A stretch of DNA of 64,000 nucleotides, taken from positions 992,001-1,056,000 of the forward strand of contig NZ_QETA01000001.1 of assembly GCF_003123725.1 (NCBI RefSeq). Reading direction: 5' to 3'. Numbering within the stretch: position 1 is the stretch's first letter; every line of letters begins with the position of its first letter. Below, piece after piece: positions 56,207 through 64,000 of this stretch. The DNA is from Corticimicrobacter populi. Lineage in GTDB: Bacteria > Pseudomonadota > Gammaproteobacteria > Burkholderiales > Burkholderiaceae_B. The notes beneath the pieces are model-generated. The model worked only from the letters and a program-made list of their open reading frames with translations. It was not told the origin of the DNA and did no database searches. The position numbers and the translations under genes were made by a program.

Positions 56207-57403
56207 ATGACGCATCCTGGGAATGGCCGTGCCAGATTCGACTGGTCCGATCCGCTGCTGCTCGACAGCCAGTTGAGCGATGACGAACGCCAGGTCCGCG
56301 ATGCGGCTCGCGACTATTGCCAGGGAGGGCTGGCACCGCGCGTGCAGGAGGCCTTTCGCCATGAACACACCGATCCGGCCATTTTCCGGGAAATGGGAGA
56401 GCTGGGCCTGCTGGGAGCGACCCTGCCCGAAGCCTACGGGGGGGCCGGCCTGAACTATGTCTGCTACGGCCTGGTGGCACGGGAAGTCGAACGGGTCGAT
56501 TCCGGCTACCGTTCGATGATGAGTGTGCAGTCCTCGCTGGTGATGCTGCCCATCTTCGAATTCGGTACCGAGGCGCAACGGCAAAAATACCTGCCGAAGC
56601 TGGCGCGCGGCGAATGGATAGGCTGCTTCGGCCTGACCGAGCCCGATCATGGTTCGGACCCTGGCAGCATGATCACGCGGGCCCGCAAGACCGAGGGCGG
56701 CTGGCGGCTGAGCGGTGCCAAAATGTGGATCACCAATGCCCCCATCGCCGACGTATTCGTGGTCTGGGCCAAGGACGAGGCCAATGACATTCGTGGCTTC
56801 ATCCTGGAAAAAGGCTGGCAGGGCCTGAGCGCGCCCGCCATCCACGGCAAGGTCTCCCTGCGTGCCTCGATCACCGGCGAAATCGTCATGGACGATGTCT
56901 TCGTTCCCGAAGAGAATGCCTTTCCCGATATCCGGGGCCTGCGCGGCCCTTTCACCTGCCTGAACGCTGCCCGCTACGGCATCGCCTGGGGTGCGCTGGG
57001 CGCCGCCGAGGACTGCTGGCACACGTCGCGCCAGTATGTGCTGGATCGCAAACAGTTTGGTCGCCCGCTCGCCGCCAATCAGTTGATCCAGAAAAAGCTG
57101 GCCGACATGCAGACCGAAATCACGCTGGGCCTGCAGGGCTGCCTGCGGCTGGGACGCATGAAAGACGAAGGCACTGCCGCCGTGGAGATCACCTCCCTCA
57201 TGAAGCGCAACAGTTGCGGCAAGGCCCTCGACATTGCCCGCACCGCCCGTGACATGCTGGGCGGCAACGGCATCAGCGACGAATTCCCGGTGGTCCGCCA
57301 TCTGGTCAACCTGGAAGCCGTCAACACCTATGAGGGCACGCACGACATCCACGCGCTGATCCTGGGCCGGGCCATCACCGGCATAGCAGCCTTCGCCAAC
57401 TGA
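56207..57403 (+). CDS. gcdH: Glutaryl-CoA dehydrogenase
   Basis: 398 residues. Acyl-CoA dehydrogenase fold with [20 protein letters not shown] site, [14 protein letters not shown] and the catalytic Glu in [20 protein letters not shown], which is the GcdH signature. Oxidises and decarboxylates glutaryl-CoA to crotonyl-CoA in lysine and glutarate breakdown. GGGGAG six bases before the ATG at 56207 sets the start. Confidence 0.95.
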   Translation: MTHPGNGRARFDWSDPLLLDSQLSDDERQVRDAARDYCQGGLAPRVQEAFRHEHTDPAIFREMGELGLLGATLPEAYGGAGLNYVCYGLVAREVERVDSGYRSMMSVQSSLVMLPIFEFGTEAQRQKYLPKLARGEWIGCFGLTEPDHGSDPGSMITRARKTEGGWRLSGAKMWITNAPIADVFVVWAKDEANDIRGFILEKGWQGLSAPAIHGKVSLRASITGEIVMDDVFVPEENAFPDIRGLRGPFTCLNAARYGIAWGALGAAEDCWHTSRQYVLDRKQFGRPLAANQLIQKKLADMQTEITLGLQGCLRLGRMKDEGTAAVEITSLMKRNSCGKALDIARTARDMLGGNGISDEFPVVRHLVNLEAVNTYEGTHDIHALILGRAITGIAAFAN

Positions 57404-57435
57404 AGCCGCCAGCACGGTATGGCAAGGAGCCCGGC

Positions 57436-58719
57436 ATGACATCACAGGCAGACCAGTCGCAGCAGCAGCAGCAGCAGGCACCGCCCCCCATGCAGCCCGG
57501 CGCGCTCGGACACCTGCGCGTGCTCGACCTGTCACGCATCCTGGCCGGCCCCTGGGCCAGCCAGTTGCTGGCGGACATGGGTGCCGACGTCATCAAGGTC
57601 GAGCGTCCCGACGAAGGCGACGATACACGCGGCTGGGGCCCCCCCTGGCTGCAGGATGCCGAAGGCCGGGACACGGACATCTCGGCATACTATCTCTGCG
57701 CCAACCGCAACAAGCGCTCGCTGGCCATCGACCTGGCCAGCCCTCAGGGACAGGCGCTGATACGCCGGCTGGCGGCAGAGTCCGACGTCCTGATCGAGAA
57801 TTTCAAGGTGGGCGGCCTGGCCCGCTACGGTCTGGACTATGCCAGCCTGAAAGCGATCAATCCGCGCCTGGTCTACTGCTCGATCACCGGCTTCGGCCAG
57901 GACGGCCCCTATGCCATGCGCGCAGGCTACGATTTCATGATCCAGGCCATGGGTGGCCTGATGAGCCTGACGGGGCGACCGGACGGCGAACCCGGCGGCG
58001 GCCCCATGAAAGCCGGTGTGGCCCTGACCGATATCCTGACCGGCCTGTATGCCTCCAACGCCATCCTGGCTGCGCTGGCCTGGCGCGAGCGCAGTGGCGA
58101 AGGCCAGCACATCGACATGGCACTGCTCGACGTGCAGGTCGCCAGCCTGGCCAATCAGGCCATGAACTATCTGACCACCGGCCACAACCCGCAACGGCTG
58201 GGCAACGCCCACCCGAACATCGTTCCCTACCAGGAGTTCCCGACCGCCGATGGCTACATGATCCTGGCCATCGGCAACGACGGGCAGTTCGCCCGCTTCT
58301 GCGCCGCAGCCGGCCAGCCCGCGCTGGCAGAAGATACGCGCTTTGCCACCAACCGGGCGCGTGTCAGCCACCGCGCAGAACTGATCCCGCTGCTGCGTCG
58401 CCTGACAGTCGAGCGCAGTACGGCTGACTGGATCGCGACACTCGAGGCTCGGGCCGTGCCCTGCGGGCCGATCAATACGCTGGCCGATGTCTTTGCCGAC
58501 CCACAGGTACAGGCCCGCCAGTTGCACCAGACGCTGCCGCACCCCGTGACCGGCGGTATCCCCACCATCGCCAGTCCGCTACGCCTGTCGGCCACGCCCG
58601 CAGGCTACCGGCGCGCGCCGCCCCTGCTCGGCGAGCATACGGATGAAATCCTGGCGGAGCGGCTCGGTCTGGATGAAGCGCAACGCCAAGCCCTGCGCCA
58701 ACAGCGCATCATTCGCTGA
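57436..58719 (+). CDS. gcdG: Class III CoA-transferase, probable succinyl-CoA:glutarate CoA-transferase
   Basis: 427 residues with family III (CaiB/BaiF) motifs: GHLRVLDLSRILAGPWASQL, DMGADVIKVERPDEGDDTRG, NRNKRSLAIDL and GRPDGEPGGGPMKAGVALTD. It lies 32 bases after gcdH and would activate glutarate for it. The N terminus is extended by a Gln tract (six CAG codons or so) before PPPMQPG. Ends 11 bases inside the convergent HugZ-like gene. Confidence 0.88.
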   Translation: MTSQADQSQQQQQQAPPPMQPGALGHLRVLDLSRILAGPWASQLLADMGADVIKVERPDEGDDTRGWGPPWLQDAEGRDTDISAYYLCANRNKRSLAIDLASPQGQALIRRLAAESDVLIENFKVGGLARYGLDYASLKAINPRLVYCSITGFGQDGPYAMRAGYDFMIQAMGGLMSLTGRPDGEPGGGPMKAGVALTDILTGLYASNAILAALAWRERSGEGQHIDMALLDVQVASLANQAMNYLTTGHNPQRLGNAHPNIVPYQEFPTADGYMILAIGNDGQFARFCAAAGQPALAEDTRFATNRARVSHRAELIPLLRRLTVERSTADWIATLEARAVPCGPINTLADVFADPQVQARQLHQTLPHPVTGGIPTIASPLRLSATPAGYRRAPPLLGEHTDEILAERLGLDEAQRQALRQQRIIR

Positions 58720-59218
58720 GCGGCGCGTTGCGACCCAGACAGCGTGACAACTGTTCCGCATCCAGGCTGCGGGCAGCGCCGAACCCGGCCACCTGCCTCG
58801 CCTCGCGCAGACGCACCAGCACAAAGCGGAAATCCGCCAGTTGCGTCATCATTTCGGCCTCGGGAAAGCGGTTCAGGTAGGCCTCCCGGCATTCCTGGCA
58901 ACCGGCCTCATCCGCAGCCAGGAAACGGGCCTTGCCCAGCAGGGTGACGCGTCCCAGATCATGTACTCCCTGCCCATCTGCCTCAGGCTGCATCACCAGC
59001 AGCGACACGCGCGGATCGGCCTGCATGTGGCGGGCATGCGCAGCCAGCCCGCTGACATGCAGCACCATATCCGGCCCCTGGGGCAGCAAGACATACGGCA
59101 CCATGGAGACAAAAGGCGTTCCATCCGGTGCCAGCGTGCCCAGCGCCGCCACGCGCTGTTGCTGGACCAGGGTACGCAAGGCAAGATCAAGGCGGGATTC
59201 GTGGAACACCTCAGGCAT
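58709..59218 (-). CDS. HugZ-like / PNPOx-fold flavoprotein
   Basis: 169 residues from the ATG at 59218. Split-barrel fold with VAALGTLAPDGTPFVSMVPY at the start, VSLLVMQPEADGQ in the middle and FRFVLVRLREARQVAGFGAA at the end; the VAGFG stretch is typical of heme-utilisation HugZ relatives. The separate HugZ C-terminal heme loop domain is absent, so heme degradation is not proved. It overlaps the phzF-like stop by 8 bases and is coupled to it. Confidence 0.83.
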   Translation of the reverse strand: MPEVFHESRLDLALRTLVQQQRVAALGTLAPDGTPFVSMVPYVLLPQGPDMVLHVSGLAAHARHMQADPRVSLLVMQPEADGQGVHDLGRVTLLGKARFLAADEAGCQECREAYLNRFPEAEMMTQLADFRFVLVRLREARQVAGFGAARSLDAEQLSRCLGRNAPLSE

Positions 59219-60155
59219 CCAGGGCTCGCACCGTGCCCGAGATGCGAATGCTGGCTCCGGCCTGCGGCGTGATTTCCGCACGCAAGCGGCTCGGCATGCC
59301 CATATCCTCTCCCTGCAGAATGTCGATGGCACCCGCGTGCGGCCAGCCGATATCCCTCAGGTAGCCGGCCAGTGCTGCCGCAGCCGCACCGGTTGCCGGA
59401 TCTTCGTAGACGCCCCCTGCGGCGAAGGGATTGCGGGCATCGAAAAACGTGGGCGTCTGCGCATGGACCAGGGCCATCGTGGCAAAGCCATGCGCCTGCA
59501 TCAGAATCCGCCCCTGCTCCTGGTCGTAGTGCATATCCGCCAGGCGACGACGGTCTGCCAGCGCCAGGATCAGGTGCCGTGCGCCGCCTTCGGCCACGGC
59601 CGGCGGCAGGCGTGGATCGAGGTCGGCTGCCTCATAGCCGAACAGGGCCAGTGCCGCCTGCAATAGTTCTGCCGGAGCCGGTTCGCTGCGCGTCGGCGGA
59701 GACTGCAGCGCAATCACCAGATGTCCTTCTTCCCTGCTGGCCTCGACGCTGATGCGTGCCGCATTGATTTGCAGCGCATACACATTTTCGCCATATCGCG
59801 CGGCCAGGGCAGCCCCCAGTGCAATGGTGGCATGGCCGCAGAAGGGAATTTCGATTTCCGGCGCAAAATACCGCACCCGCCAGGCAGCATGGCCTGCCGC
59901 ACCGCTTTCAGGCGCGGCGAAGACTGTTTCGGAATAGCCCACTTCGGCGGCAATGGCCTGCATGGTCGCCGCATCGGGCAGGCTGTCACAGAGCACGACA
60001 CCGGCAGGATTGCCGCCGGTCTCGCCGCAGGCAAACGCCGCCAGCCGCTCGACGGCATGGCCCTGGATCAGGGCAGGGGAAGTGTGGTGCTGAGATGAAG
60101 AGGTCGGAGAAGTCATTCTGGATTCGCCAGGCAAGGGATCGGTAAGTGCAATCAT
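59211..60155 (-). CDS. PhzF-family isomerase/epimerase
   Basis: 314 residues with the two-lobed PhzF fold: AFACGETGGNPAGVVL, GYSETVFAAP (catalytic Glu), FAPEIEIPFCGHATIALG, and VYEDPATGAAAAALAGYL. Family members catalyse proton shifts or epimerisation on small molecules; the substrate is unknown. The ATG at 60155 is chosen (GGAAAG eight bases upstream), with 60185 as an alternative. Diverges from the acyl-CoA dehydrogenase operon. Confidence 0.9.
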   Translation of the reverse strand: MIALTDPLPGESRMTSPTSSSQHHTSPALIQGHAVERLAAFACGETGGNPAGVVLCDSLPDAATMQAIAAEVGYSETVFAAPESGAAGHAAWRVRYFAPEIEIPFCGHATIALGAALAARYGENVYALQINAARISVEASREEGHLVIALQSPPTRSEPAPAELLQAALALFGYEAADLDPRLPPAVAEGGARHLILALADRRRLADMHYDQEQGRILMQAHGFATMALVHAQTPTFFDARNPFAAGGVYEDPATGAAAAALAGYLRDIGWPHAGAIDILQGEDMGMPSRLRAEITPQAGASIRISGTVRALDA

Positions 60156-60268
60156 AGCTTTATCTTTCCAAAACCCCTCCTTCATGAATCACCAATAGCC
60201 AACAGCACCACTCTGGGGCAAAGTCGTGCCATCAACTGTTGACTCAATCTTGGAGCAGAAGCCCCGCC

Positions 60269-61432
60269 ATGTCCCATCACGCCACCGACCCCTACCAGGA
60301 TATCCGCGACGCCATCCGCGACCTCTGTGCCTCGTTTCCCCCCGAGTATTTCCGCAAGATCGACGAAGAACGCGGCTATCCCGAAGCGTTCGTCAACGCC
60401 CTGACCGAGGCCGGCTGGCTCGCAGCCCTGATCCCTCAGGAATACGGCGGCTCCGGACTGGGCCTGACGGAAGCCTCGGTCATCATGGAAGAAATCAACC
60501 GCAATGGTGGCAACTCCGGTGCCTGCCACGGCCAGATGTACAACATGGGCACATTGCTGCGCCATGGTTCCGAAGCGCAAAAGCGCACCTACCTGCCGCG
60601 CATCGCCAGCGGTGAACTGCGCCTGCAGTCGATGGGCGTGACCGAGCCCACCACCGGCACGGACACCACCCGGATCAAGACCACGGCGATACGCAAGGGC
60701 GACCGCTATGTCATCAATGGCCAGAAGGTGTGGATCTCGCGCATCCAGCATTCCGACCTGATGATCCTGCTGGCGCGCACCACGCCGCTGGAAGAGGTCA
60801 AGAGCAAATCGCTGGGCATGTCCATTTTCCTGGTTGACCTGCTTCAGGCCATCGGGCACGGCATGACCGTGCAGCCGATCCCCAACATGGTCAACCACGA
60901 AACCAACGAGCTGTTCTTCGACAATCTCGAAATTCCCGCCGAAAACCTGATCGGCGAGGAAGGCATGGGCTTTCGCTACATCCTGGACGGCCTCAATGCA
61001 GAGCGGGCGCTGATTGCCGCCGAATGCATCGGTGATGGCCGCTGGTTCATCGACAAGGTCACCGCCTATGCCAAGGAGCGCGTGGTGTTCGGCCGCCCCA
61101 TCGGGCAGAACCAGGGTGTGCAGTTCCCGATTGCGCGCGCCCATATCAACCTCGAAGCCGCCAGCCTGATGCGCTATGAGGCCTGCCGCCTGTTCGACAG
61201 CCACCAGCCCTGCGGCTCGCAGGCCAACATGGCCAAGCTGCTGGCGGCGGATGCGTCCTGGGAAGCCGCCAACGCCTGCCTGCAATTTCACGGCGGCTTC
61301 GGTTTTGCCACCGAATACGATGTCGAACGCAAATTCCGCGAAACGCGCCTCTACCAGGTCGCGCCAATCTCGACCAACCTCATCCTGTCGTACGTGGCTG
61401 AACACATCCTCGGCCTGCCGCGCTCGTTCTGA
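60269..61432 (+). CDS. Acyl-CoA dehydrogenase family protein with displaced catalytic base
   Basis: 387 residues: N-terminal helical domain, LQSMGVTEPTTGTDTTRIKT, RYVINGQKVWISRIQHSDLM, AYAKERVVFGRPIGQNQGVQ and FHGGFGFATEYDVERKFRET. At the position of the usual YEG(T/A) Glu the sequence reads RLYQVAPIST, so the catalytic Glu is not in the common place; isovaleryl- and long-chain acyl-CoA dehydrogenases also place it elsewhere. First gene of the four-gene operon, 12 bases before the PrpD-like gene. Substrate unknown. Confidence 0.9.
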   Translation: MSHHATDPYQDIRDAIRDLCASFPPEYFRKIDEERGYPEAFVNALTEAGWLAALIPQEYGGSGLGLTEASVIMEEINRNGGNSGACHGQMYNMGTLLRHGSEAQKRTYLPRIASGELRLQSMGVTEPTTGTDTTRIKTTAIRKGDRYVINGQKVWISRIQHSDLMILLARTTPLEEVKSKSLGMSIFLVDLLQAIGHGMTVQPIPNMVNHETNELFFDNLEIPAENLIGEEGMGFRYILDGLNAERALIAAECIGDGRWFIDKVTAYAKERVVFGRPIGQNQGVQFPIARAHINLEAASLMRYEACRLFDSHQPCGSQANMAKLLAADASWEAANACLQFHGGFGFATEYDVERKFRETRLYQVAPISTNLILSYVAEHILGLPRSF

Positions 61433-61444
61433 ACGGATACGCCC

Positions 61445-62821
61445 ATGACTGACGCTCCCCACTACTCTCGCCAGCTTGCCCGCTTTGCCGCCGGCCTGCG
61501 CTTTGAAGACATTCCGCCCGAAGTCATCGAGCGCACCCAGGCGCTGTTTCTCGACACCCTGGCCTCGATCCTGGCTGGCGCACGCATGCGGCCCGTCCAG
61601 GCGATCCAGCGTGTGGCCGACGTCATGGGGCCGGCCTACGGCCCCGCCGAGGTACTGGTCTCGCAAACCAACAGTTCGCCTTTTTTCGCAGCCCAGGTCA
61701 ACGCGGCCGCCGCCCATGTGGTCGAACAGGATGACGTGCACAACGGCTCGGTGTTCCACCCTGCTGCCGTCGTCTTCCCGCCGGCACTGGCGACCGCGCA
61801 GATGCTCGAGCGCCACGGACGTGACCTGCTGACGGCGGCGGTGGCCGGCTATGAGGTCGGTATCCGCATCGGCGAATTCCTGGGCCGCTCGCATTACCGA
61901 ATCTTCCACACCACGGCAACCGCAGGCACCCTGGCGGCCGCAGCCACCACCGGGCGACTGCTCAAGCTCGACGCCGAGCAGATGCTGCACGCCTTCGGCT
62001 CGGCCGGCACGCAGGCTGCCGGCTTGTGGGAGTTCCTGCGCGATGCAGCCGACTCCAAGCAGCTCCATACGGCACATGCCGCCAGTTGCGGACTGCAATC
62101 GGCCTGGCTGGCCCAGGCCGGCCTGACCGGTGCCAGCCGCATTCTGGAAGGCAGCCAGGGCCTGGCTGCCGGCATGTCCAGCGACGCCGACCCGACGCGC
62201 CTGATCGACGGGCTGGGCAGCCGCTGGACCCTGCTGGAAACATCGTTCAAATATCATGCCTCCTGCCGCCATACGCATCCTGCGGCCGATGCGCTGCACA
62301 CGCTGATGCGCGAGCATGGCCTTCAGGCCGCCGACATCGAACAGGTCACGGCGCATGTACATCAGGGTGCCATCGATGTGCTGGGTGCCGTGACGGCGCC
62401 CCAGACCGTGCACCAGTCCAAGTTCTCGATGGGCACTGTGCTGGCGCTGATCGCCCTGTTCGGCCAGGCCGACCTGCTGCGCTTTGACGGCGAAGCCCTG
62501 CGCAACCCCGACGTGGCAGCGTTTCGCGAACGCGTCACGATGCAGTTCGATACTGAAGTCGATGAGGCCTACCCGCGCCGCTGGATCGGCAAGGTCACGG
62601 CGCGGACCACTGACGGCCGCACACTGCACGCCCGCATCGACGAGCCCAAGGGCGACCCCGGCAACACCCTCACGCGCGAGGAACTGGAAGACAAGACGCG
62701 ACGCCTGGTGCAATACGGCAACCCTGCCGGCAGCACCGAGGCCAATGCAGCGCTTGCAGAGCGAATCATCGGTCTGGCCTGGAATCTGCCCACACTGGGT
62801 AATATCCGTATTTTTGCCTGA
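61445..62821 (+). CDS. MmgE/PrpD family protein
   Basis: 458 residues, the family length, with LARFAAGLRFEDIPPEVIER at the start, AAAHVVEQDDVHNGSVFHPA, RSHYRIFHTTATAGTLAAAA and FKYHASCRHTHPAADAL. PrpD dehydrates 2-methylcitrate, but this group also includes cis-aconitate decarboxylases and tricarboxylate enzymes; the exact reaction is open. Co-transcribed with acyl-CoA-processing genes. Confidence 0.92.
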   Translation: MTDAPHYSRQLARFAAGLRFEDIPPEVIERTQALFLDTLASILAGARMRPVQAIQRVADVMGPAYGPAEVLVSQTNSSPFFAAQVNAAAAHVVEQDDVHNGSVFHPAAVVFPPALATAQMLERHGRDLLTAAVAGYEVGIRIGEFLGRSHYRIFHTTATAGTLAAAATTGRLLKLDAEQMLHAFGSAGTQAAGLWEFLRDAADSKQLHTAHAASCGLQSAWLAQAGLTGASRILEGSQGLAAGMSSDADPTRLIDGLGSRWTLLETSFKYHASCRHTHPAADALHTLMREHGLQAADIEQVTAHVHQGAIDVLGAVTAPQTVHQSKFSMGTVLALIALFGQADLLRFDGEALRNPDVAAFRERVTMQFDTEVDEAYPRRWIGKVTARTTDGRTLHARIDEPKGDPGNTLTREELEDKTRRLVQYGNPAGSTEANAALAERIIGLAWNLPTLGNIRIFA

Positions 62822-62880
62822 CCCGTCTTCGCCCGAGCACCCGCCGCGCCTCCCGCAGACCCTATAAAAGGATGACACCG

Positions 62881-63726
62881 ATGACCGATTCCCCCACTCT
62901 TCAGGACTGGCTGGGCCGCCAGCAGACCAGCCATGACAACCTCGACGAAGCCCTGGTGCGCCGTATCGCGGCCACGTTCGGCGTCGAGGCTCCCGCCGCA
63001 GGTCAAAGCCTGCCGCCGCTGTGGCAATGGGCTTTTTTCATCGATCCGGTGGAGCCGGAAGCGCTGGGCGAAGACGGCCACCCGGCACGCGGTGGCTTTT
63101 TGCCCCCTGCCAACAACCGCAACCGGATGTGGGCAGGCGGACGCGTCAGCTTCATCAAGCCGCTGCGTGCCGGCGTGCCCGCCACGCGCACTACGACGAT
63201 CCAGTCCATCGAGGAAAAGACCGGTCGTACCGGCCAGTTGCTGTTCGTCACGCTGCTGCACGAATACAGCCAGGGGGGCGAACTGACAATCAGCGAGGAA
63301 CAGGACATCGTCTATCGCAGCCCCGCACCGCCCAAGCTCGAAGGCAGCCTGCCGGCCCCCCAGGCCGAGTGGCAGCGCGAGATCCGGCCTGATTCGACCC
63401 TGCTGTTTCGTTATTCGGCCGTGACGTTCAACGGCCATCGCATCCATTACGATCACCCTTACTGCACCGACCGCGAAGGCTATCCGGGCCTGGTGGTGCA
63501 TGGCCCGCTGATCGCCACGCTGATGCTCGACACCTGCCTGCGTCAGTTCCCCGGCAGCCGACCCCGTTTTTTCTCCTATCGCGGCTTGCGTCCGCTGATT
63601 GCGCCCGCCCTGTTCAGGGCCGCAGGCCGGCTGACCCAGCCCGGTCATGCCGAGCTGTGGGCCGAGCAAGGCGGTACGCTGGCACACCAGGCCAGTCTCG
63701 AATTCGACCTGCAACCGGAGGCTTGA
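62881..63726 (+). CDS. FAS1-like / MaoC-type acyl-CoA hydratase
   Basis: 281 residues with a double hot-dog fold. N-terminal half ends in WAGGRVSFIKPLRAG; C-terminal half has LLFRYSAVTFNGHRIHYDHP (hydratase motif with Asp and His) and GLVVHGPLIATLMLD. It resembles mesaconyl-C4-CoA and itaconyl-CoA hydratases. AAGGA eight bases before the ATG at 62881 sets the start. It ends 3 bases before the CoA-transferase. Confidence 0.9.
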   Translation: MTDSPTLQDWLGRQQTSHDNLDEALVRRIAATFGVEAPAAGQSLPPLWQWAFFIDPVEPEALGEDGHPARGGFLPPANNRNRMWAGGRVSFIKPLRAGVPATRTTTIQSIEEKTGRTGQLLFVTLLHEYSQGGELTISEEQDIVYRSPAPPKLEGSLPAPQAEWQREIRPDSTLLFRYSAVTFNGHRIHYDHPYCTDREGYPGLVVHGPLIATLMLDTCLRQFPGSRPRFFSYRGLRPLIAPALFRAAGRLTQPGHAELWAEQGGTLAHQASLEFDLQPEA

Positions 63727-63729
63727 GCC

Positions 63730-64000
63730 ATGACGGGCCACACTTCTGCCACACCTGCCGGGACAGACACCACTGCCGGTCAGTCGCCCCGACCGCTCGA
63801 CGGCATCACCGTCATCAGCCTGGAACATGCCATTGCCGCCCCCTTCTGCACCCGCCAATTGGCGGACATGGGCGCGCGCGTGATCAAGGTGGAACGCCCC
63901 GGCAGCGGTGACTTCGCCCGCAATTACGACGAGCGCACACGCGGCCTGGCCTCGCATTTCGTCTGGACCAACCGCTCCAAGGAAAGTCTCACGCTGGATC
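63730..64000 (+). CDS. Class III (CaiB/BaiF) CoA-transferase, 3' end missing
   Basis: The first 90 residues are present: PLDGITVISLEHAIAAPFCT, QLADMGARVIKVERPGSGDF and TNRSKESLTLD, the N-terminal lobe of formyl-CoA-transferase-like enzymes. It continues past the window. It would load CoA on the acid that the operon degrades. Confidence 0.93.
   Translation, partial: MTGHTSATPAGTDTTAGQSPRPLDGITVISLEHAIAAPFCTRQLADMGARVIKVERPGSGDFARNYDERTRGLASHFVWTNRSKESLTLD

Noticed and set aside
57460-57480. CAG repeat near the start of gcdG as a phase-variable tract
   Set aside because: Unit length is three, so slippage only changes the number of Gln residues and cannot switch the gene off.
60182-62878. An 898-codon open frame on the minus strand opposite the acyl-CoA dehydrogenase and PrpD genes
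   Set aside because: Antisense shadow of two well-supported genes; no recognisable domain.

Overview
The window is about 64 kb of dense, GC-rich (by eye roughly 60-65%) chromosomal DNA. Gene order and content suggest a betaproteobacterium of the Burkholderiales, probably Alcaligenaceae (Bordetella/Achromobacter/Kerstersia-like). The reasons are the aceE-aceF-lpdA operon in which LpdA carries its own lipoyl domain, the neighbouring FixL/FixJ-like pair, folD and oligopeptidase A, and the many LysR, CoA-transferase and ABC-transporter genes. The genus is an inference. No rRNA, CRISPR array, prophage or insertion sequence was seen.

Layout. 1-11 kb: housekeeping and scattered metabolism (partial LOG-family gene, YbiT-type ABC-F ATPase, a DUF4105 membrane protein, a fused TadA/LD-carboxypeptidase, a luciferase-like monooxygenase, a glycine-zipper lipoprotein, a PAS-PAS-GAF-GGDEF-EAL protein, an NmrA-like reductase with a divergent LysR regulator). 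11-23 kb: pyruvate dehydrogenase operon, two-component system, folD, prlC and a SUKH protein. 23-28 kb: a copper locus in which copZ plus a flavin disulfide reductase diverge from copA-cueR, with one near-perfect MerR-type palindrome able to serve both directions. 28-32 kb: AbrB-type membrane protein, nitroreductase, tRNA-Ala(CGC), then a Fic protein and an RlaP-like nucleotidyltransferase, the most accessory-looking part. 32-37.6 kb: GST, a Crp/Fnr regulator, NnrS and an ABC importer.

37.6-43.9 kb is the highlight: a Fur-box-preceded cluster of a TonB-dependent receptor, a small secreted protein ending in a TbpB-like barrel motif, and a Slam (DUF560) outer-membrane translocon. This is the gene set of a type XI secretion / hemophilin heme-acquisition system. 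The receptor gene carries an internal AT-rich block that looks recombined, and hairpins flank the hemophilin-like gene.

43.9-48.7 kb: a UvrA-like ABC ATPase with a MarR regulator, divergent from an MFS exporter across two matching palindromes, then a HicAB toxin-antitoxin pair. 48.8-55.2 kb: a nucleobase permease and an XRE-cupin-regulated polar amino-acid ABC importer ending in an unusual ureohydrolase. 55.2-58.7 kb: a glutarate module (gcdR, gcdH, gcdG). 58.7-64 kb: a HugZ-like flavoprotein, a PhzF protein, and an operon (acyl-CoA dehydrogenase, MmgE/PrpD, MaoC-like hydratase, CoA-transferase) that looks like a complete but unassigned short dicarboxylic-acid pathway and runs off the window.
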